DNA of 64,000 nucleotides, taken from the NCBI GenBank assembly GCA_023091665.1, contig JALJCQ010000027.1, positions 372,001 to 436,000 of the forward strand, written 5' to 3'. Below the pieces are notes generated by a model. The model saw nothing but the letters and a program-made list of their open reading frames with translations. It did no database searches and was not told the origin of the DNA. Positions 44,547 through 54,757 of the stretch are shown here, piece by piece; position 1 is the stretch's first letter; every line of letters begins with the position of its first letter. The translations under genes were made by a program, and so were the position numbers. The stretch comes from Pythium myriotylum (taxonomy: Eukaryota; Oomycota; Peronosporomycetes; Pythiales; Pythiaceae).

Positions 44547-45881
44547 TCAGAGCAGCAGGCGGGGCGGCACGACGAGATGCTCCCAGCGCAGCAGCGCCGA
44601 GCAGTTGGCGACCATCAAGTGGGCCGCGTGCTCGGGCGTGAGGCTCTCGATGAAGCCGGCGTACTCGATCTCGATGGCCGCGTCGTCGTCGCGCGCGAGC
44701 GAGAAGTGGAGCCGCGAGCCGCCCTGCTTCATCCACCGCAACGCCGGCAACGCGTCCTCGAACGGCCGCTCGAGCTCGGCTTCTTTGTCCAGCACGAGCA
44801 TGAGCACGCTCGCGGCGTCGGGCGCGTCGCCGAGCTTGGCGTTGAGACTGAAGTAGCGGAAGCGCTTGTGGTTGGTCTTGTCGGGCGAGTTGCGCAGCAG
44901 CACGAGCGCGTCGTCGCCCAGCTGCTGCGCCACGAGCGCGGTCACAGCGCCGTTGTTGACGCGCGCGATGAGCTCGGGCGAGTTGAGGAAGACCCAGGTC
45001 TTGTCCTGGAGTTCTTGAAGGGATGTACGCGCGCGAGGGATCCGCTTGCGGAGCCGCATCTGCAGCTTGGCTCGCCCCGTTGTTGGGTCTGGCTCGCGGG
45101 TCTGCTCAGCGAGCCAGCCGAGACACCGCGTCGCTATGCATGGCCGTCGAGCGAGCGAGTCGTGGATGGCCTGGACCGACGCGAGTCCCTTCTGGATGAT
45201 GCGCGACGCCGACGCCGGCGACTCGTTCTCGTAAAAGAGCCGCGGCTCGTGCTCGAGGAACGTGAGCCAGTGGCCCGTTCTTCGCTCGATCTCGTCCTCC
45301 GCTGAATCTCTTTCATCCGTGGCGCGCTCGTGCTCGTGGCGCCACAAGCTCACTCTTCTCAGTCGCTGCTCGATCTCGTTTTCGTCAAACGGGAGACTCG
45401 CGACCCCGACGCGCGCGACCATCGTCTGCAGCGAGCCGAGTCGCTGCGCGTACGCCGTCACGGCCTCGCTCAGCTCGCGCTGCTCGCTCGCGAGCATCTC
45501 GCGCATGCGCACGAGCTCGGTGAACTCGGCCTGGGCCTTTTGCAGCACCGAGCGCTCGGTCTCATCTCGGATCGGCTTCTTGTGTGCCAACACGCGGTGC
45601 AGAATCTGCTGGAGAGCTGCCTGCTGGGCCGTGAGCGCCACGATGCGTTCGCGCTGCTCCTGGCGATACCGCACCATGGACACGCGGTGGTCTTCTCGGC
45701 GTTTGCCCGTGCGCCGAGGACGCCGTGCGATGAGCTGCTGGCTCTCGACCGAGCAGGGCGAGTCCGGTCGCGACGGCGAGGCCGAGAGCTGCTCGTCGTC
45801 CGAGTCTTCTTGCAGTAGCAGCGCGTCGAGATCCATTTCGTCCATGAGAACCGTCGAGTCGCGACGTGAAGAGGCGGACAT
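44547..45881 (-). CDS. Family B member 4: bZIP-like (His variant) plus START-like domain, long form
   Basis: 444 residues. A short acidic N-terminus (MDLDALLLQEDSDDE) leads to REDHRVSMVRYRQEQRERIV (about 62-81), with His for Asn, and a Gln/Leu-rich heptad helix ALTAQQAALQQILHRVL. The C-terminal domain has RTGHWLTFLEHEPRLFYENE, TRCLGWLAEQ, RLRKRIPRART, LGDDALVLLRNSPDK, RYFSLNAKLGD, IEIEYAGFIES and the ending LRWEHLVVPPRLLL. Tandem hairpin-forming repeats lie about 340 bases upstream of the start. Confidence 0.77.
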   Translation of the reverse strand: MSASSRRDSTVLMDEMDLDALLLQEDSDDEQLSASPSRPDSPCSVESQQLIARRPRRTGKRREDHRVSMVRYRQEQRERIVALTAQQAALQQILHRVLAHKKPIRDETERSVLQKAQAEFTELVRMREMLASEQRELSEAVTAYAQRLGSLQTMVARVGVASLPFDENEIEQRLRRVSLWRHEHERATDERDSAEDEIERRTGHWLTFLEHEPRLFYENESPASASRIIQKGLASVQAIHDSLARRPCIATRCLGWLAEQTREPDPTTGRAKLQMRLRKRIPRARTSLQELQDKTWVFLNSPELIARVNNGAVTALVAQQLGDDALVLLRNSPDKTNHKRFRYFSLNAKLGDAPDAASVLMLVLDKEAELERPFEDALPALRWMKQGGSRLHFSLARDDDAAIEIEYAGFIESLTPEHAAHLMVANCSALLRWEHLVVPPRLLL

Positions 45882-46468
45882 CAGTTTCGGCCAATCGAGC
45901 CGAGCTCATTTCTTTCCGAGTTCTTCTCGACGTATCCTGGCATCAAGTGTGGTCCACATGACCCGCAGCGAGGACCCTTTCGCGGTGTTCGCGTGTCCTG
46001 GAGGCTTGTGGGGCGTCGCGTTGGGCTGGTTGAGTCTCCGCGTGACAATGCAGCCGTTACGACTTGCTGAGTTGGTCGGAGGTAGCTGTAGCTGTAGCTG
46101 CTGAGGAGCTCCATGTTGTGTTGGTGTCAGGATGACAACAAATTCGGTGAAGCAAGTGATATCTACTGACTCGAACTATTGAATCCTAATGTTTTGCTTT
46201 GCAGCGAGGCTTGTCAGGGTAGATCTGTTCGGCGAACAGATATCGAGCCCGAGTTTAGTGTTTGGGCTCGAGACGTGGTCGTCCTACGAAGACCACCACG
46301 GACACAAGTCGATGTCTCGCAATAGGAGTACTCTCCGCGGGGAGGTCAGACCGGGACGCTAGTATGCTGGGTGTCTAGTCCACGACGAGATTGGCCAGTG
46401 TGTCTGTCATCTTGTTTTCTGGCTCCAGCCACCTGTGAAAACTGAGGAGGTCCATCATGACAAATTGC
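45882..46468. other. Intergenic with two adjacent hairpin sequences
   Basis: Contains GTAGCT triplet-like repeats near 46083-46103 and the tandem inverted repeats at 46223-46271. No gene seen. Confidence 0.6.
46223..46271. repeat. Two perfect hairpins back to back
   Basis: ATCTGTTC (46223-46230) pairs with GAACAGAT (46234-46241) around GGC. One base later TCGAGCCC (46243-46250) pairs with GGGCTCGA (46264-46271) around 13 bases. They lie 200-250 bases beyond the stop codon of member 5 and upstream of member 4, so they could act in the 3' end of one transcript or the promoter of the other. Confidence 0.8.
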
Positions 46469-47770
46469 TTACGCTGCGAGCAGCAACTGCGGCGGCGCGA
46501 CGAGGTGTTCCCACCGCAGCAGGGACGCGCAGCTCTCCATCAGGAGATGCGCGGCGTGGTCGTCGCTCACGCACTGGATCACGCCAGTGTACTCGACGTC
46601 CACGGCCTCTCCGTCGTCCGTCCGAGTGAACCGGAGGCACCCAGCGCCGTGCTTGAGCCACCGCACGCGGTCATGCTCTTCTTCGTTGTGCTCGTGCTCC
46701 GTGGCTGCCGACGAGGGCGGCTCCTTGTCGAGGATCATCATGAGAATCGTCACAGAACGCCCGTCACTCGTGCGAAGACGGCTGTTGAGATTGAAGTACC
46801 GGAATCGACGGTGGCGTGTGCGCACGGGCGAGTTGCGAAGCAGAACGAACGCGTCGTCGGAGACGCTTTGCACGGTCTTCGTGAGCACGGCCGAGCCGTA
46901 GACGCGAGCCATGCGCTCGGGAGACTGGAGCATGGCCCATGTGCCGCTCTCGAGATCTGCTGGTGTCGCATGCGAGCGCAGGACGCGTTTGGAGAACCGA
47001 AACCGAAGCAACGGCGGATCGGAGGCCTCGATGTGTCGCTCAGCGTGCCAGCCGAGACATCGCGCCGACTGCTTTGCATCGGATGCACTGGAGAGAAGCG
47101 TCCGAGTCTCCTCCATGACATGCGCGTATCGTTCTGTGGTTGCAGCGCAGCTCTCAACAGACTCGAGCTCGTAGAATACCGACAGCTCGTTCTCTTGGTA
47201 CCGGAGCCAGAACCCATGCGGCTCGGCGCCATCGCTACCGGGGAGTGAAGGGCGGTCGGGTGGCCTGCTGTCTTCCATGCGCACGCACTCGCTCGCGACG
47301 AGTCGCGCGTATCGCACGCGAAGGTGCAGTTGGTTCTCGAGCGCGTACTGCTCTTGAAGTAGCAGCTCTGTGGCTTGCACCAGCTTGATATACTCGGCGC
47401 AACGGCATCCAACAGCGTCATGGGGCATCTCACACACCTCAAACGCTGCCAACACGCGGCGGAGCTGCTGGTGGAGCGACTTTTCTTGGAGTTCGAGACT
47501 GCCTATCCGCGAGCGCCGTGCTCCGCGAAGCCTCGCCATGGACTCACGGTGGCGACGGCGCTTTTCTTCCCCGGTCGACTTGGAACCCTCCGTCGCCAGT
47601 CGTTCATCATCCAGGGGGTGAACACTGGCGAGATCTTCAGCTACCGCGGCGTCCGAGCTTTCACCGCTGGAGCGACTTTCGACCACGAGCTCCTCCATGA
47701 AACTGTCGATCCATTGCAAGCTGCACATGTGGACCTCTTCTCGCGTCGCCATGGCTGATGATCGATACAC
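46469..47770 (-). CDS. Family B member 5: bZIP-like (His variant) plus START-like domain, long form
   Basis: 433 residues; a second ATG at residue 7 is equally plausible. The basic region is RRRHRESMARLRGARRSRIG (about 71-90) with His for Asn and Leu for the Ser/Cys position, followed by LELQEKSLHQQLRRVL. The C-terminal domain has GFWLRYQENELSVFYELE, ARCLGWHAERHIE, LRFRFSKRVLRS, VSDDAFVLLRNSPVRTRHRR, RYFNLNSRL, DVEYTGVIQCVSDDHAAHLL and ends RWEHLVAPPQLLLAA. No defects are visible. Confidence 0.77.
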   Translation of the reverse strand: MYRSSAMATREEVHMCSLQWIDSFMEELVVESRSSGESSDAAVAEDLASVHPLDDERLATEGSKSTGEEKRRRHRESMARLRGARRSRIGSLELQEKSLHQQLRRVLAAFEVCEMPHDAVGCRCAEYIKLVQATELLLQEQYALENQLHLRVRYARLVASECVRMEDSRPPDRPSLPGSDGAEPHGFWLRYQENELSVFYELESVESCAATTERYAHVMEETRTLLSSASDAKQSARCLGWHAERHIEASDPPLLRFRFSKRVLRSHATPADLESGTWAMLQSPERMARVYGSAVLTKTVQSVSDDAFVLLRNSPVRTRHRRFRYFNLNSRLRTSDGRSVTILMMILDKEPPSSAATEHEHNEEEHDRVRWLKHGAGCLRFTRTDDGEAVDVEYTGVIQCVSDDHAAHLLMESCASLLRWEHLVAPPQLLLAA

Positions 47771-50365
47771 GCAAGTCGAGAAATGAGCATCTGCGCTTGC
47801 CCCGTTATTTGGTGTGTCTGACTATTATCCAGGAGGATTTCTCAGTGGTACAGTAGTGGAGCGCTGAAAGGAAAAGATCAGATCCTGCTGGTCCGACCGG
47901 CGGCTGGTCGTTCGCAAGGCATCGGCCGAGCACTCTCCACGCCTCTTCGTGACACTGGCCACCAGAGCTGTTCATGGAAAAGCTACATCGATCATTCCAG
48001 AGAAACAGCCAGCAGGAAGGCGTCCGATGGTGCATAAAACAGCCATCCGTTATGAGTCAGAAGCAGATCTGGAACAGCTCTCTTTGAGCCGCCCACAAGT
48101 ACAACAAACAGCTACAGTACCATGCGCTAAGCGTTCTCTCTGCGGCCAGCGAGCTACAATCGTTGCTAGTAGTTGTTGGTACGTACCGGTGATGCGTCGT
48201 TCCGAGTCTTCAAGCCAGACGGATCCGGTCTGGTGAGAGGGCGGCAGCTGCGGAAAGATCGCGAGTTGCTCACTTTCTCGATGGCGTGCGACGTTCGAGA
48301 TGCGACAGATGTCCTGACCGTTGGTAGTGAGCAGCCTTTGTTTTGCTACGTTGGACAATTATCGATACTTCTGTTTCTCGGAGAGCCACGTGAAAGATTA
48401 GACAACGCAGGAGCCCCTTAGAACGTCATGCCACAGTTTTCATTGTGCTACTTGATCCGATACTGTTTCTACAGTAGACGTCTCGCGTCAGAAAGGGCGC
48501 GGATGGCGAAATGCAATGAAGACAGAGCTGACACAAAGCAAACGATTGCCGTCCTGGACGGGCTCAGCGTTGAAAAATGAATGCAACAGTCCATGTACCT
48601 GAGTTAGTCGTCAGTCTCGCGATCCTTACTGGACACAAACATCACAGCCCAAAAGCTATCAGGACAATTCTTCCGGATTCAAAGTCGAAACAAAAGATAG
48701 CAGGATGTGATCGGAATCACCAGCGAGATGAGACACCGAGAAAGCGACAGGAAAGCCCGGGGTAGTTTACGACACTGAAGACAAGAAATGCAGTCTTGAT
48801 GATGGCGGCAGTGCTTGACTTGACTAATCACGGATCAGCTGGGGTAACAGAGTCTGAAAGCAATCCTCTCTGAGCGTTCAGCGGAACAGATTGCGTCCAG
48901 ACGAATAGTTAAAAGACTAATCTCGCGTCCACCACTTGTCCACTTCTTGTCTCGACCGCGAGACTACGTCACGCTCATCTGAGCGAACCATTTCTAGCGT
49001 GCGCGATGCCTTGTCTAACAATGTAGTCACGATTGCCACAGACTCGTTCGTACCGACTCGACTGATGAGCTAAAAGGAACACTCTGCATTTCCTGGGGAG
49101 CCATGAAGCTGTATGGCCATGTCTTCGCTAGAGTGCCCCTATCTTCAACCGGTCGGGCAGAGAGCGATCCTCCGGTGTTGTGCGCGCTTCGGGATCTTTT
49201 CATGCATAAAACGACGATAAGGATATTTGGTCTAGAAGTGCAATGAGGCAACTTGCACGTCGGTCGATTCGCATTGCTCTTTACTCATCTTTTTTACCCA
49301 CCACGTTGCCTTCGGTGATTCTGTCAGACCCCTCAATCCTCGCGATCCAGATGGATCCGGTTAGCGAATGAAGCGACGCAGCTGCTCATTCACTTGGTGG
49401 TGCTTTCGTCTGGCGTGCGAAGAAGCTGCCTCCCGCTCGCTGAAGTGTCCCTGGGCGATGGGACTCTCTTGAGTGTACCGTACGCATTGGCATTTGATCA
49501 TCCGCCGGCCTCTTTCATAGATGGTTGCTACGGCTGGAATCAAGAATGACTGTGTACTGCTGCTTAAGCAACTGACCGAGAAAACCCGTTCTTTAGTGGA
49601 CGTATATCGTTAGGGGGTTGGGTCAGCCAGGTGAAGACCCCCTTAAGCCGAGCCTGCGGATTGCTCAGATCTCAGATTGCTGGTGGGCAAGTTGTGCTCT
49701 TCGTTTCATGAGTCTGGTTTTTTCTTGAAGCTTGAACTGTCTTCATACATTTGATAGGTGATGCGTCCTAAGTTCAGCACTTCCACACTTTCCGAAGCTC
49801 CCGTGCTGTTCTCTTCAAGCATTTGCGTCTTCACACTGAGATGATTGGTGGTTGAACGAGATATCCAATATTCGAAACAAGGTCGTGCGTAGTGTACACC
49901 TCGAACAGTAGAGCCACCTACTTGCAAGGGGTGGCAATTTCGTATGTGGTGCAGACGTGGTCCGAATATTAATCGGCATAATGAGTACAGCTTACAAGAT
50001 TGGAACAGAGAGAGAGAGAGAGAGAGCAATTGGGCTCTCGAAAAAGATGGGGGCTCCCGGCTGCTAGCTCCCTCGTCACCAAAGCTAAGACTTCTACTGC
50101 CGGTGGATGAAGCTTCTCTTGAGAATGGTCAGCGATAGAATGACAGGGTTTAGTTGCAGCAGCGAGAGTGCAGGTAGTGGCGTCACCAGTCACTGAACGT
50201 ATCTATCTAACATGACGTGCAGTAATTCGTCCAGATCTATCAGCCGATTGCTGAGCAAACAGTCAACACTCAAGCCGCTTGGGAAGTAACCTCCACGTAC
50301 TCGGGTTGAGTCAGGAATGCTTGGAACGCCCACCAGAGGGTGAACAGTGTTTCTTTGTGGCCCCG
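47771..50365. other. Gene-poor stretch of 2.6 kb
   Basis: GC content falls compared with the coding regions. Only short frames occur. The most protein-like is a minus-strand frame at 49706-50029, described under findings; it has no recognised family. A GA run lies at 50007-50026. No RNA gene was recognised. Confidence 0.5.
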
Positions 50366-52522
50366 TCACCACGTCTCGTCCTCGCGGATTTCGACACCGA
50401 GTGGATACGCGTGCAAATCTTCTTGCCAGTAGTCGCAGTTCACAGCTCGGAGCCACCAGTGGGATTCTCTCTCCGCCTCAGTCGCTTTGAGCACGACATT
50501 CTCACACAGTGGCGTAAGACCAGCCGACAAATAATTAAACTGCTGTGCGAACCGCTCGTCCATCATCCATGCTGGCAGATACGAAACATTGGTCGCATAG
50601 AAGTTAATCACGCGCAAGTACGCTCTGGTTAAGTCGACATCCTCAGGGAGTTGAGAAATGGCGTTGCCCCTCACGAAGAGCCTTCCCCAGTGCTGATCTT
50701 CAAAAGCTGCCGCGGGTAAGACAGTCAGTTGGTTTAGCACCAGTGTCAACAAATCAAACCCGACGCGAGCCAACACTGGAGGGTACTCGGCGAGTTTGCT
50801 GTCTTCGAGGACCAGTACAATACCTGGTGGCCAGCTTTTGTCCAGGTCATCCGGGACGCTCCTAATATTCGTAACCGAGAATTCAAGATCCTTGAGTAGC
50901 GGGGGGAACGAGCGCGACAGGAGTCCTGGCGGGAAAGTTTCATTTGGGAACGTCGTGCGGATCATTAGAACGAAGCGCATGATCGGGTGGAAGTCACTGG
51001 TCACCGCGGCGTCGGGCTCCCATGCCTCTAGCGTGCTGTTGTAGGTCTTGAGTCCGAGTAAGTTTGGGAAGGCCTGGATCTTGGGGGTTACGGTGACACG
51101 AGAACAGTGGCGAAAAGTGACTTGCGTCATCGAGTTGATATCGAGATCGCCGAGGATCCTGTCGACGTCGCTGGCGGAGCCTGTGAGCTGCCGGTGCCTG
51201 CAGCAGTTTATCTCAGTGAGAACACAAGCCGCTTGCTTGGTTAGCCACGGTTTGACAACCAGCATACACGAGCTCGGGTCAGGTCGGGTTTCAGCATAGA
51301 CATAGATCGATAGGATCACAAAACCGTAGAATACCATCAGTCGATGACCGAACATCACGAGTCGTGCACGATTCCGAAATTTTTTCCGAGACCTCCGTCG
51401 CTTAAGTGTGGATTTCGTAACGACGAGCCGCTTAATGTCATGCAGAGATGTCAGCAAACCGACCGAAAACACCAGTCGGCCAAAGGCATCGAGCCACGAC
51501 CCAAATAAAATTATTGGAGCTTCTCGAAAGATACTGATGAACCAAACGTCGTCGTACCATAGATTGAGAGGGAAATCGTGGGTCGTGTGGTCGTACTCCT
51601 TGACATAGTGGAGCATCAGAACGACAGGGACGACAACTGCGGACACAAAGTCGAAGACAAGGTCGAATAGGTGCGCTAGCAACCGCTGCAGGGGCTTGCT
51701 TGCGATCAAGTGGTGAAGAATCGGCGTCGTCCAGCAGTTGATTACCAATATCACCACAAAGAATCTTGTCAATGACGGCCACGTGAGCATACGACACATT
51801 TGGTAGGCTTGGTTGGTTTGTAGGGCCGTCTCGAAGGCTTCTCGAATAAAGAAGACAGCCTCAAAGTGGCGGTACTCAACGCCCAGCACCCCGCTCGGCG
51901 CGATCGTTTTGCTGTAGGCAAAATTTACGATCCGAGCGAGCCGCCGATCGACGCGTCGTGCGAGGGTCTGTGGTATTTGAGATGATACAGCGGAGACCAG
52001 GCTGTCGATACGACTTGGAGCGACTTTGGTGCCACGATTAAGGCGTTCAAATCCACGGTAGCATGTCCTGACCAATGCCGCGAGCAAGAAGGTGGTGTGG
52101 ACACCGCCTAATGTGTAGTAAACCAAGGCAAACGAGTGGAAGTGCTTTGCCGAGAGCGTGATCGAATAAAAATCGAGGTACCAGCTGAACGACATGGCAG
52201 GGATATTATCGAGTAGCGTTGCTGCAGCGAAGCAGTGGAGTGCGCACACGCCATGCAGAGCATAAATTGCTGTCCAGAGGATCGCGTTTGCGATGGTGCC
52301 AACGACGACCGAGGTGACGGCACCCTCTCCCGAAGCTGGGACGATCGAAGTGTCAATCACAGGTATCATCGAGCTATGGGGACCATCAGGCACCACACTG
52401 TCGACTGCATTCATCGCGCCGTGTGACGAAGACTTCAAGAGTACACGGGCGAAAATCGCGATCTGGATCGCCCGAAGACGAGTAAAGATCAATGGCGATA
52501 ATTTTACCCTCGCGCTATCCAT
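50366..52522 (-). CDS. Polytopic membrane protein with leucine-rich repeat ectodomain
   Basis: 718 residues. About six membrane segments occupy residues 76-405 (including ILWTAIYALHGVCALHCFAA, FALVYYTLGGVHTTFLLAAL, FFVVILVINCW, VVVPVVLMLHYV and MVFYGFVILSIYVYA). After the last segment a soluble part of about 310 residues follows, with four conserved-looking cysteines near its start and degenerate leucine-rich repeats (LKDLEFSVTNIRSVPDDL, LTLVLNQLTVLPAAAF, RLFVRGNAISQLPEDV, RVINFYATNVSYLPAWM). It ends with a small Cys/acidic segment (RAVNCDYWQ...IREDETW). This arrangement is common among oomycete surface proteins; ligand and role are unknown. It lies on the same strand within family B but is unrelated to it. 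Confidence 0.65.
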   Translation of the reverse strand: MDSARVKLSPLIFTRLRAIQIAIFARVLLKSSSHGAMNAVDSVVPDGPHSSMIPVIDTSIVPASGEGAVTSVVVGTIANAILWTAIYALHGVCALHCFAAATLLDNIPAMSFSWYLDFYSITLSAKHFHSFALVYYTLGGVHTTFLLAALVRTCYRGFERLNRGTKVAPSRIDSLVSAVSSQIPQTLARRVDRRLARIVNFAYSKTIAPSGVLGVEYRHFEAVFFIREAFETALQTNQAYQMCRMLTWPSLTRFFVVILVINCWTTPILHHLIASKPLQRLLAHLFDLVFDFVSAVVVPVVLMLHYVKEYDHTTHDFPLNLWYDDVWFISIFREAPIILFGSWLDAFGRLVFSVGLLTSLHDIKRLVVTKSTLKRRRSRKKFRNRARLVMFGHRLMVFYGFVILSIYVYAETRPDPSSCMLVVKPWLTKQAACVLTEINCCRHRQLTGSASDVDRILGDLDINSMTQVTFRHCSRVTVTPKIQAFPNLLGLKTYNSTLEAWEPDAAVTSDFHPIMRFVLMIRTTFPNETFPPGLLSRSFPPLLKDLEFSVTNIRSVPDDLDKSWPPGIVLVLEDSKLAEYPPVLARVGFDLLTLVLNQLTVLPAAAFEDQHWGRLFVRGNAISQLPEDVDLTRAYLRVINFYATNVSYLPAWMMDERFAQQFNYLSAGLTPLCENVVLKATEAERESHWWLRAVNCDYWQEDLHAYPLGVEIREDETW

Positions 52523-52566
52523 GGCAGCACACGGTCATTTGTGACTAATCGGTGATGCTGTCCGAC

Positions 52567-53718
52567 TCAGAGCAGGAGCCGAGGCGGAAGCACGAGGTTT
52601 TCCCAGCGCATGAGCACGCAGCCCACATCGATGAGCATGAACTGCGCGTGGCGGTCGTCTACGCAGCGCATGCATCCAGCGAACTCGACGTCCACAGTGC
52701 CACGGAGCCCATCTTCGCAGAACGTGAGGCAGATGATGCCTTCTCGAAGCCACACAGCAGGCGATCCGTCGAGGTTTGGCGGTTCTTTGTCGAGCACCAT
52801 CATTGACTGCCGTACGAGACCAGGCTCGAGCGCCTGGGCGTTCAAACTGAAGAAACGCACGGGGACGTGGTACGCCTTGGACTGGAACACGATCTGAGCG
52901 TTCTCGTCGATCTCCTGGGCGATCTCGGTGCGCACGGGAATACTGTATAGTCGTGCCTGCATTTTTGGCGACGACAAAACTTTCCATGAGCTGCGCTGGA
53001 TCTGCTCAAGCGTCGCGAGTGACGACGGGACCCGCCGCGAAAAACTGAAATAGAGCATCTTCTTCTGAAGCTCCTCGCTCCAGTGGATCGCGCGCCTGGC
53101 GTGCCAACCGAGGACGTGCGCAACGTCCACGCGCAGATGTGTGCCGACGGCGAAAACGTTCTGCAGATAGAGCGCGAGGTGGAAACAGACGCTCACGAGG
53201 TAGGCGCACTTGGCCGGCGACTCGGGCTCGTACAGCAGCGGCGGCTCGCTGTCCGAGAACCGCAGCCACACGCCAGGCTTCTCGGTCGTCTCGTGAGAAG
53301 CTCTTTTATCTTCGACGTTTGCTTCCTTCTCGGTGACGACACTCGCACGCTCAAATTGCACGAGCCGTGAGAAAAGGTAGTGCTTGTGGACGAGGACTTG
53401 GAGCGCCTCGTTCTCTCGCAGCAGTCGTTGTTGCCTCTCCACCAGCTCCGCGTAGACACCGCTCGCTAATTGCTGCGCATCGCGACTGCGAAGCAGCAAC
53501 GCGGTAAGTTGCCTTCGCAGCTGCGTCTCCTGCTTGGCGAGAGCTACAACGCGCTCGCGTTGCCTGGCGCGACTTCGCGCGACGACTTCGCGATGGAGCC
53601 GGCGTTTCTGTTCACGCACGGCGCCACTGACGCTCGCAGGCGACGAAACGCCCGAGGAGTCTTCGTTTTCGCCCACGAGCGAGCTCAGCGCGTCCTCGAG
53701 GTCTGAGTCGAGCGGCAT
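52567..53718 (-). CDS. Family B member 6: bZIP-like (His variant) plus START-like domain, long form
   Basis: 383 residues from the chosen ATG (MPLDSDLEDALSSLVGE); an upstream ATG at 53808 adds 30 residues of no family character. The basic region is RRLHREVVARSRARQRERVV (about 38-57): His for Asn, but Ser at the Ser/Cys position, unlike the Tyr/Leu of the others. The helix continues ALAKQETQLRRQLTALLL. The C-terminal domain has GVWLRFSDSEPPLLYEPE, HVLGWHARRAIHW, YFSFSRRVPSS, RTEIAQEIDENAQIVF, RFFSLNAQALEPG, DVEFAGCMRCVDDRHAQFML and ends RWENLVLPPRLLL. The stop is only 44 bases from the LRR protein's start codon. Confidence 0.77.
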   Translation of the reverse strand: MPLDSDLEDALSSLVGENEDSSGVSSPASVSGAVREQKRRLHREVVARSRARQRERVVALAKQETQLRRQLTALLLRSRDAQQLASGVYAELVERQQRLLRENEALQVLVHKHYLFSRLVQFERASVVTEKEANVEDKRASHETTEKPGVWLRFSDSEPPLLYEPESPAKCAYLVSVCFHLALYLQNVFAVGTHLRVDVAHVLGWHARRAIHWSEELQKKMLYFSFSRRVPSSLATLEQIQRSSWKVLSSPKMQARLYSIPVRTEIAQEIDENAQIVFQSKAYHVPVRFFSLNAQALEPGLVRQSMMVLDKEPPNLDGSPAVWLREGIICLTFCEDGLRGTVDVEFAGCMRCVDDRHAQFMLIDVGCVLMRWENLVLPPRLLL

Positions 53719-54286
53719 TGATGGGTGGCAACTTTTTGAGGAAGGTCTCCGATATTTGGCGTGTGAGACGTGGCCAACAATCGTCAGTTGGGCGAGGGGG
53801 AGAGACACACGTCATCAAACGTCTGTATCATTATGGATGTCGACATGGTCCATATCGGTTTACGAGGCAGTCGGTGGAAAACTCTTCATGCCGGAGTGGG
53901 ATATGATATCGTCGTTCTCGAGTTCGTCTCGGCTTGGAGTCGAGACACTTTGCTAGCAGATGCACACAGCGAATTGATAGGAAAACGTTTGTAGTCTCGT
54001 ACGTGAGCATTGTCGACCAAAGTCTTCGATACCATGCCGGGGCCCTGGGCTCTGTCTGGGAGAAACTCCGTATGATAAATCCGCAGTCTCTGTTCAGTTC
54101 TCGATAGATGGCGAGCTGCACAACGTTACGTTAGGCCCAGTTGATTGCGTTTTGATCAGTCGCTGTCCGCTGAATGGGCTTGCCGTCTGACAGCTTGGGT
54201 GGATCAGCATTATACAGTACGTGGGTCAAAATTATAGCCACCTCTCCCTTGTCACCAGAAAACATTTTGCTCCGTCTCAAACTCCT
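53719..54286. other. Intergenic, no gene seen
   Basis: About 570 bases upstream of member 6. Open frames are short and unsupported; no repeat found. Confidence 0.5.
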
Positions 54287-54757
54287 TTAGATACCCTTTA
54301 GCGTATCTTTACCAACGATGGTCGGCTCTTCTCGAACAACATCGTGGCGCTCTTCGGTCTGATTGCAGACCTTTAGTGGAGTGTGGGCTTTCCTGTGAGT
54401 TTTTTTCATGCGACTCGTGTTCTCTTGCCTCGCACGCTCAGCGCGAACGAGTCGAGCGTACTTTTGTCGACCACGCAGCGATTCCTCGAGAGCATACTGC
54501 TCGTTCTGCAATGCTTCTTGCTCTCTCACTAACGCCACAAACGGGGAAACCCGCCTTTTCCACTCTCTAGAAGATGCCCGAGATTCGTCGAATTTGATCA
54601 GAACGTTGGAGAGATTGTCTTGTAAATCAGCCATTTGTGCGCCCAGTTTCGCAATTTGGATTCGACGCCGTTGTCGCAGACTCGCCATGTTTTCGCGATG
54701 TCGTCGAAGTCGATCTTGTTTATCTGCTGCGTCCTGGGGGCTTGAAAGTGGTATCAT
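54287..54757 (-). CDS. Family B short form 2: bZIP-like protein without C-terminal domain
   Basis: 156 residues. The protein starts almost at the basic region: RLRRHRENMASLRQRRRIQIAKL (about 16-38), with His for Asn, then LGAQMADLQDNLSNVL. A second helix has FVALVREQEALQNEQYALEESL, matching the end of the zipper region in the long forms, and RQKYARLVRAERARQ. The remaining 40 residues are Lys/Arg/Glu-rich, and the frame ends at DTLKGI. No acidic N-terminus and no START-like domain are present. It may be a functional short form or a truncated remnant; the intact frame and conserved zipper favour the former. Confidence 0.6.
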   Translation of the reverse strand: MIPLSSPQDAADKQDRLRRHRENMASLRQRRRIQIAKLGAQMADLQDNLSNVLIKFDESRASSREWKRRVSPFVALVREQEALQNEQYALEESLRGRQKYARLVRAERARQENTSRMKKTHRKAHTPLKVCNQTEERHDVVREEPTIVGKDTLKGI

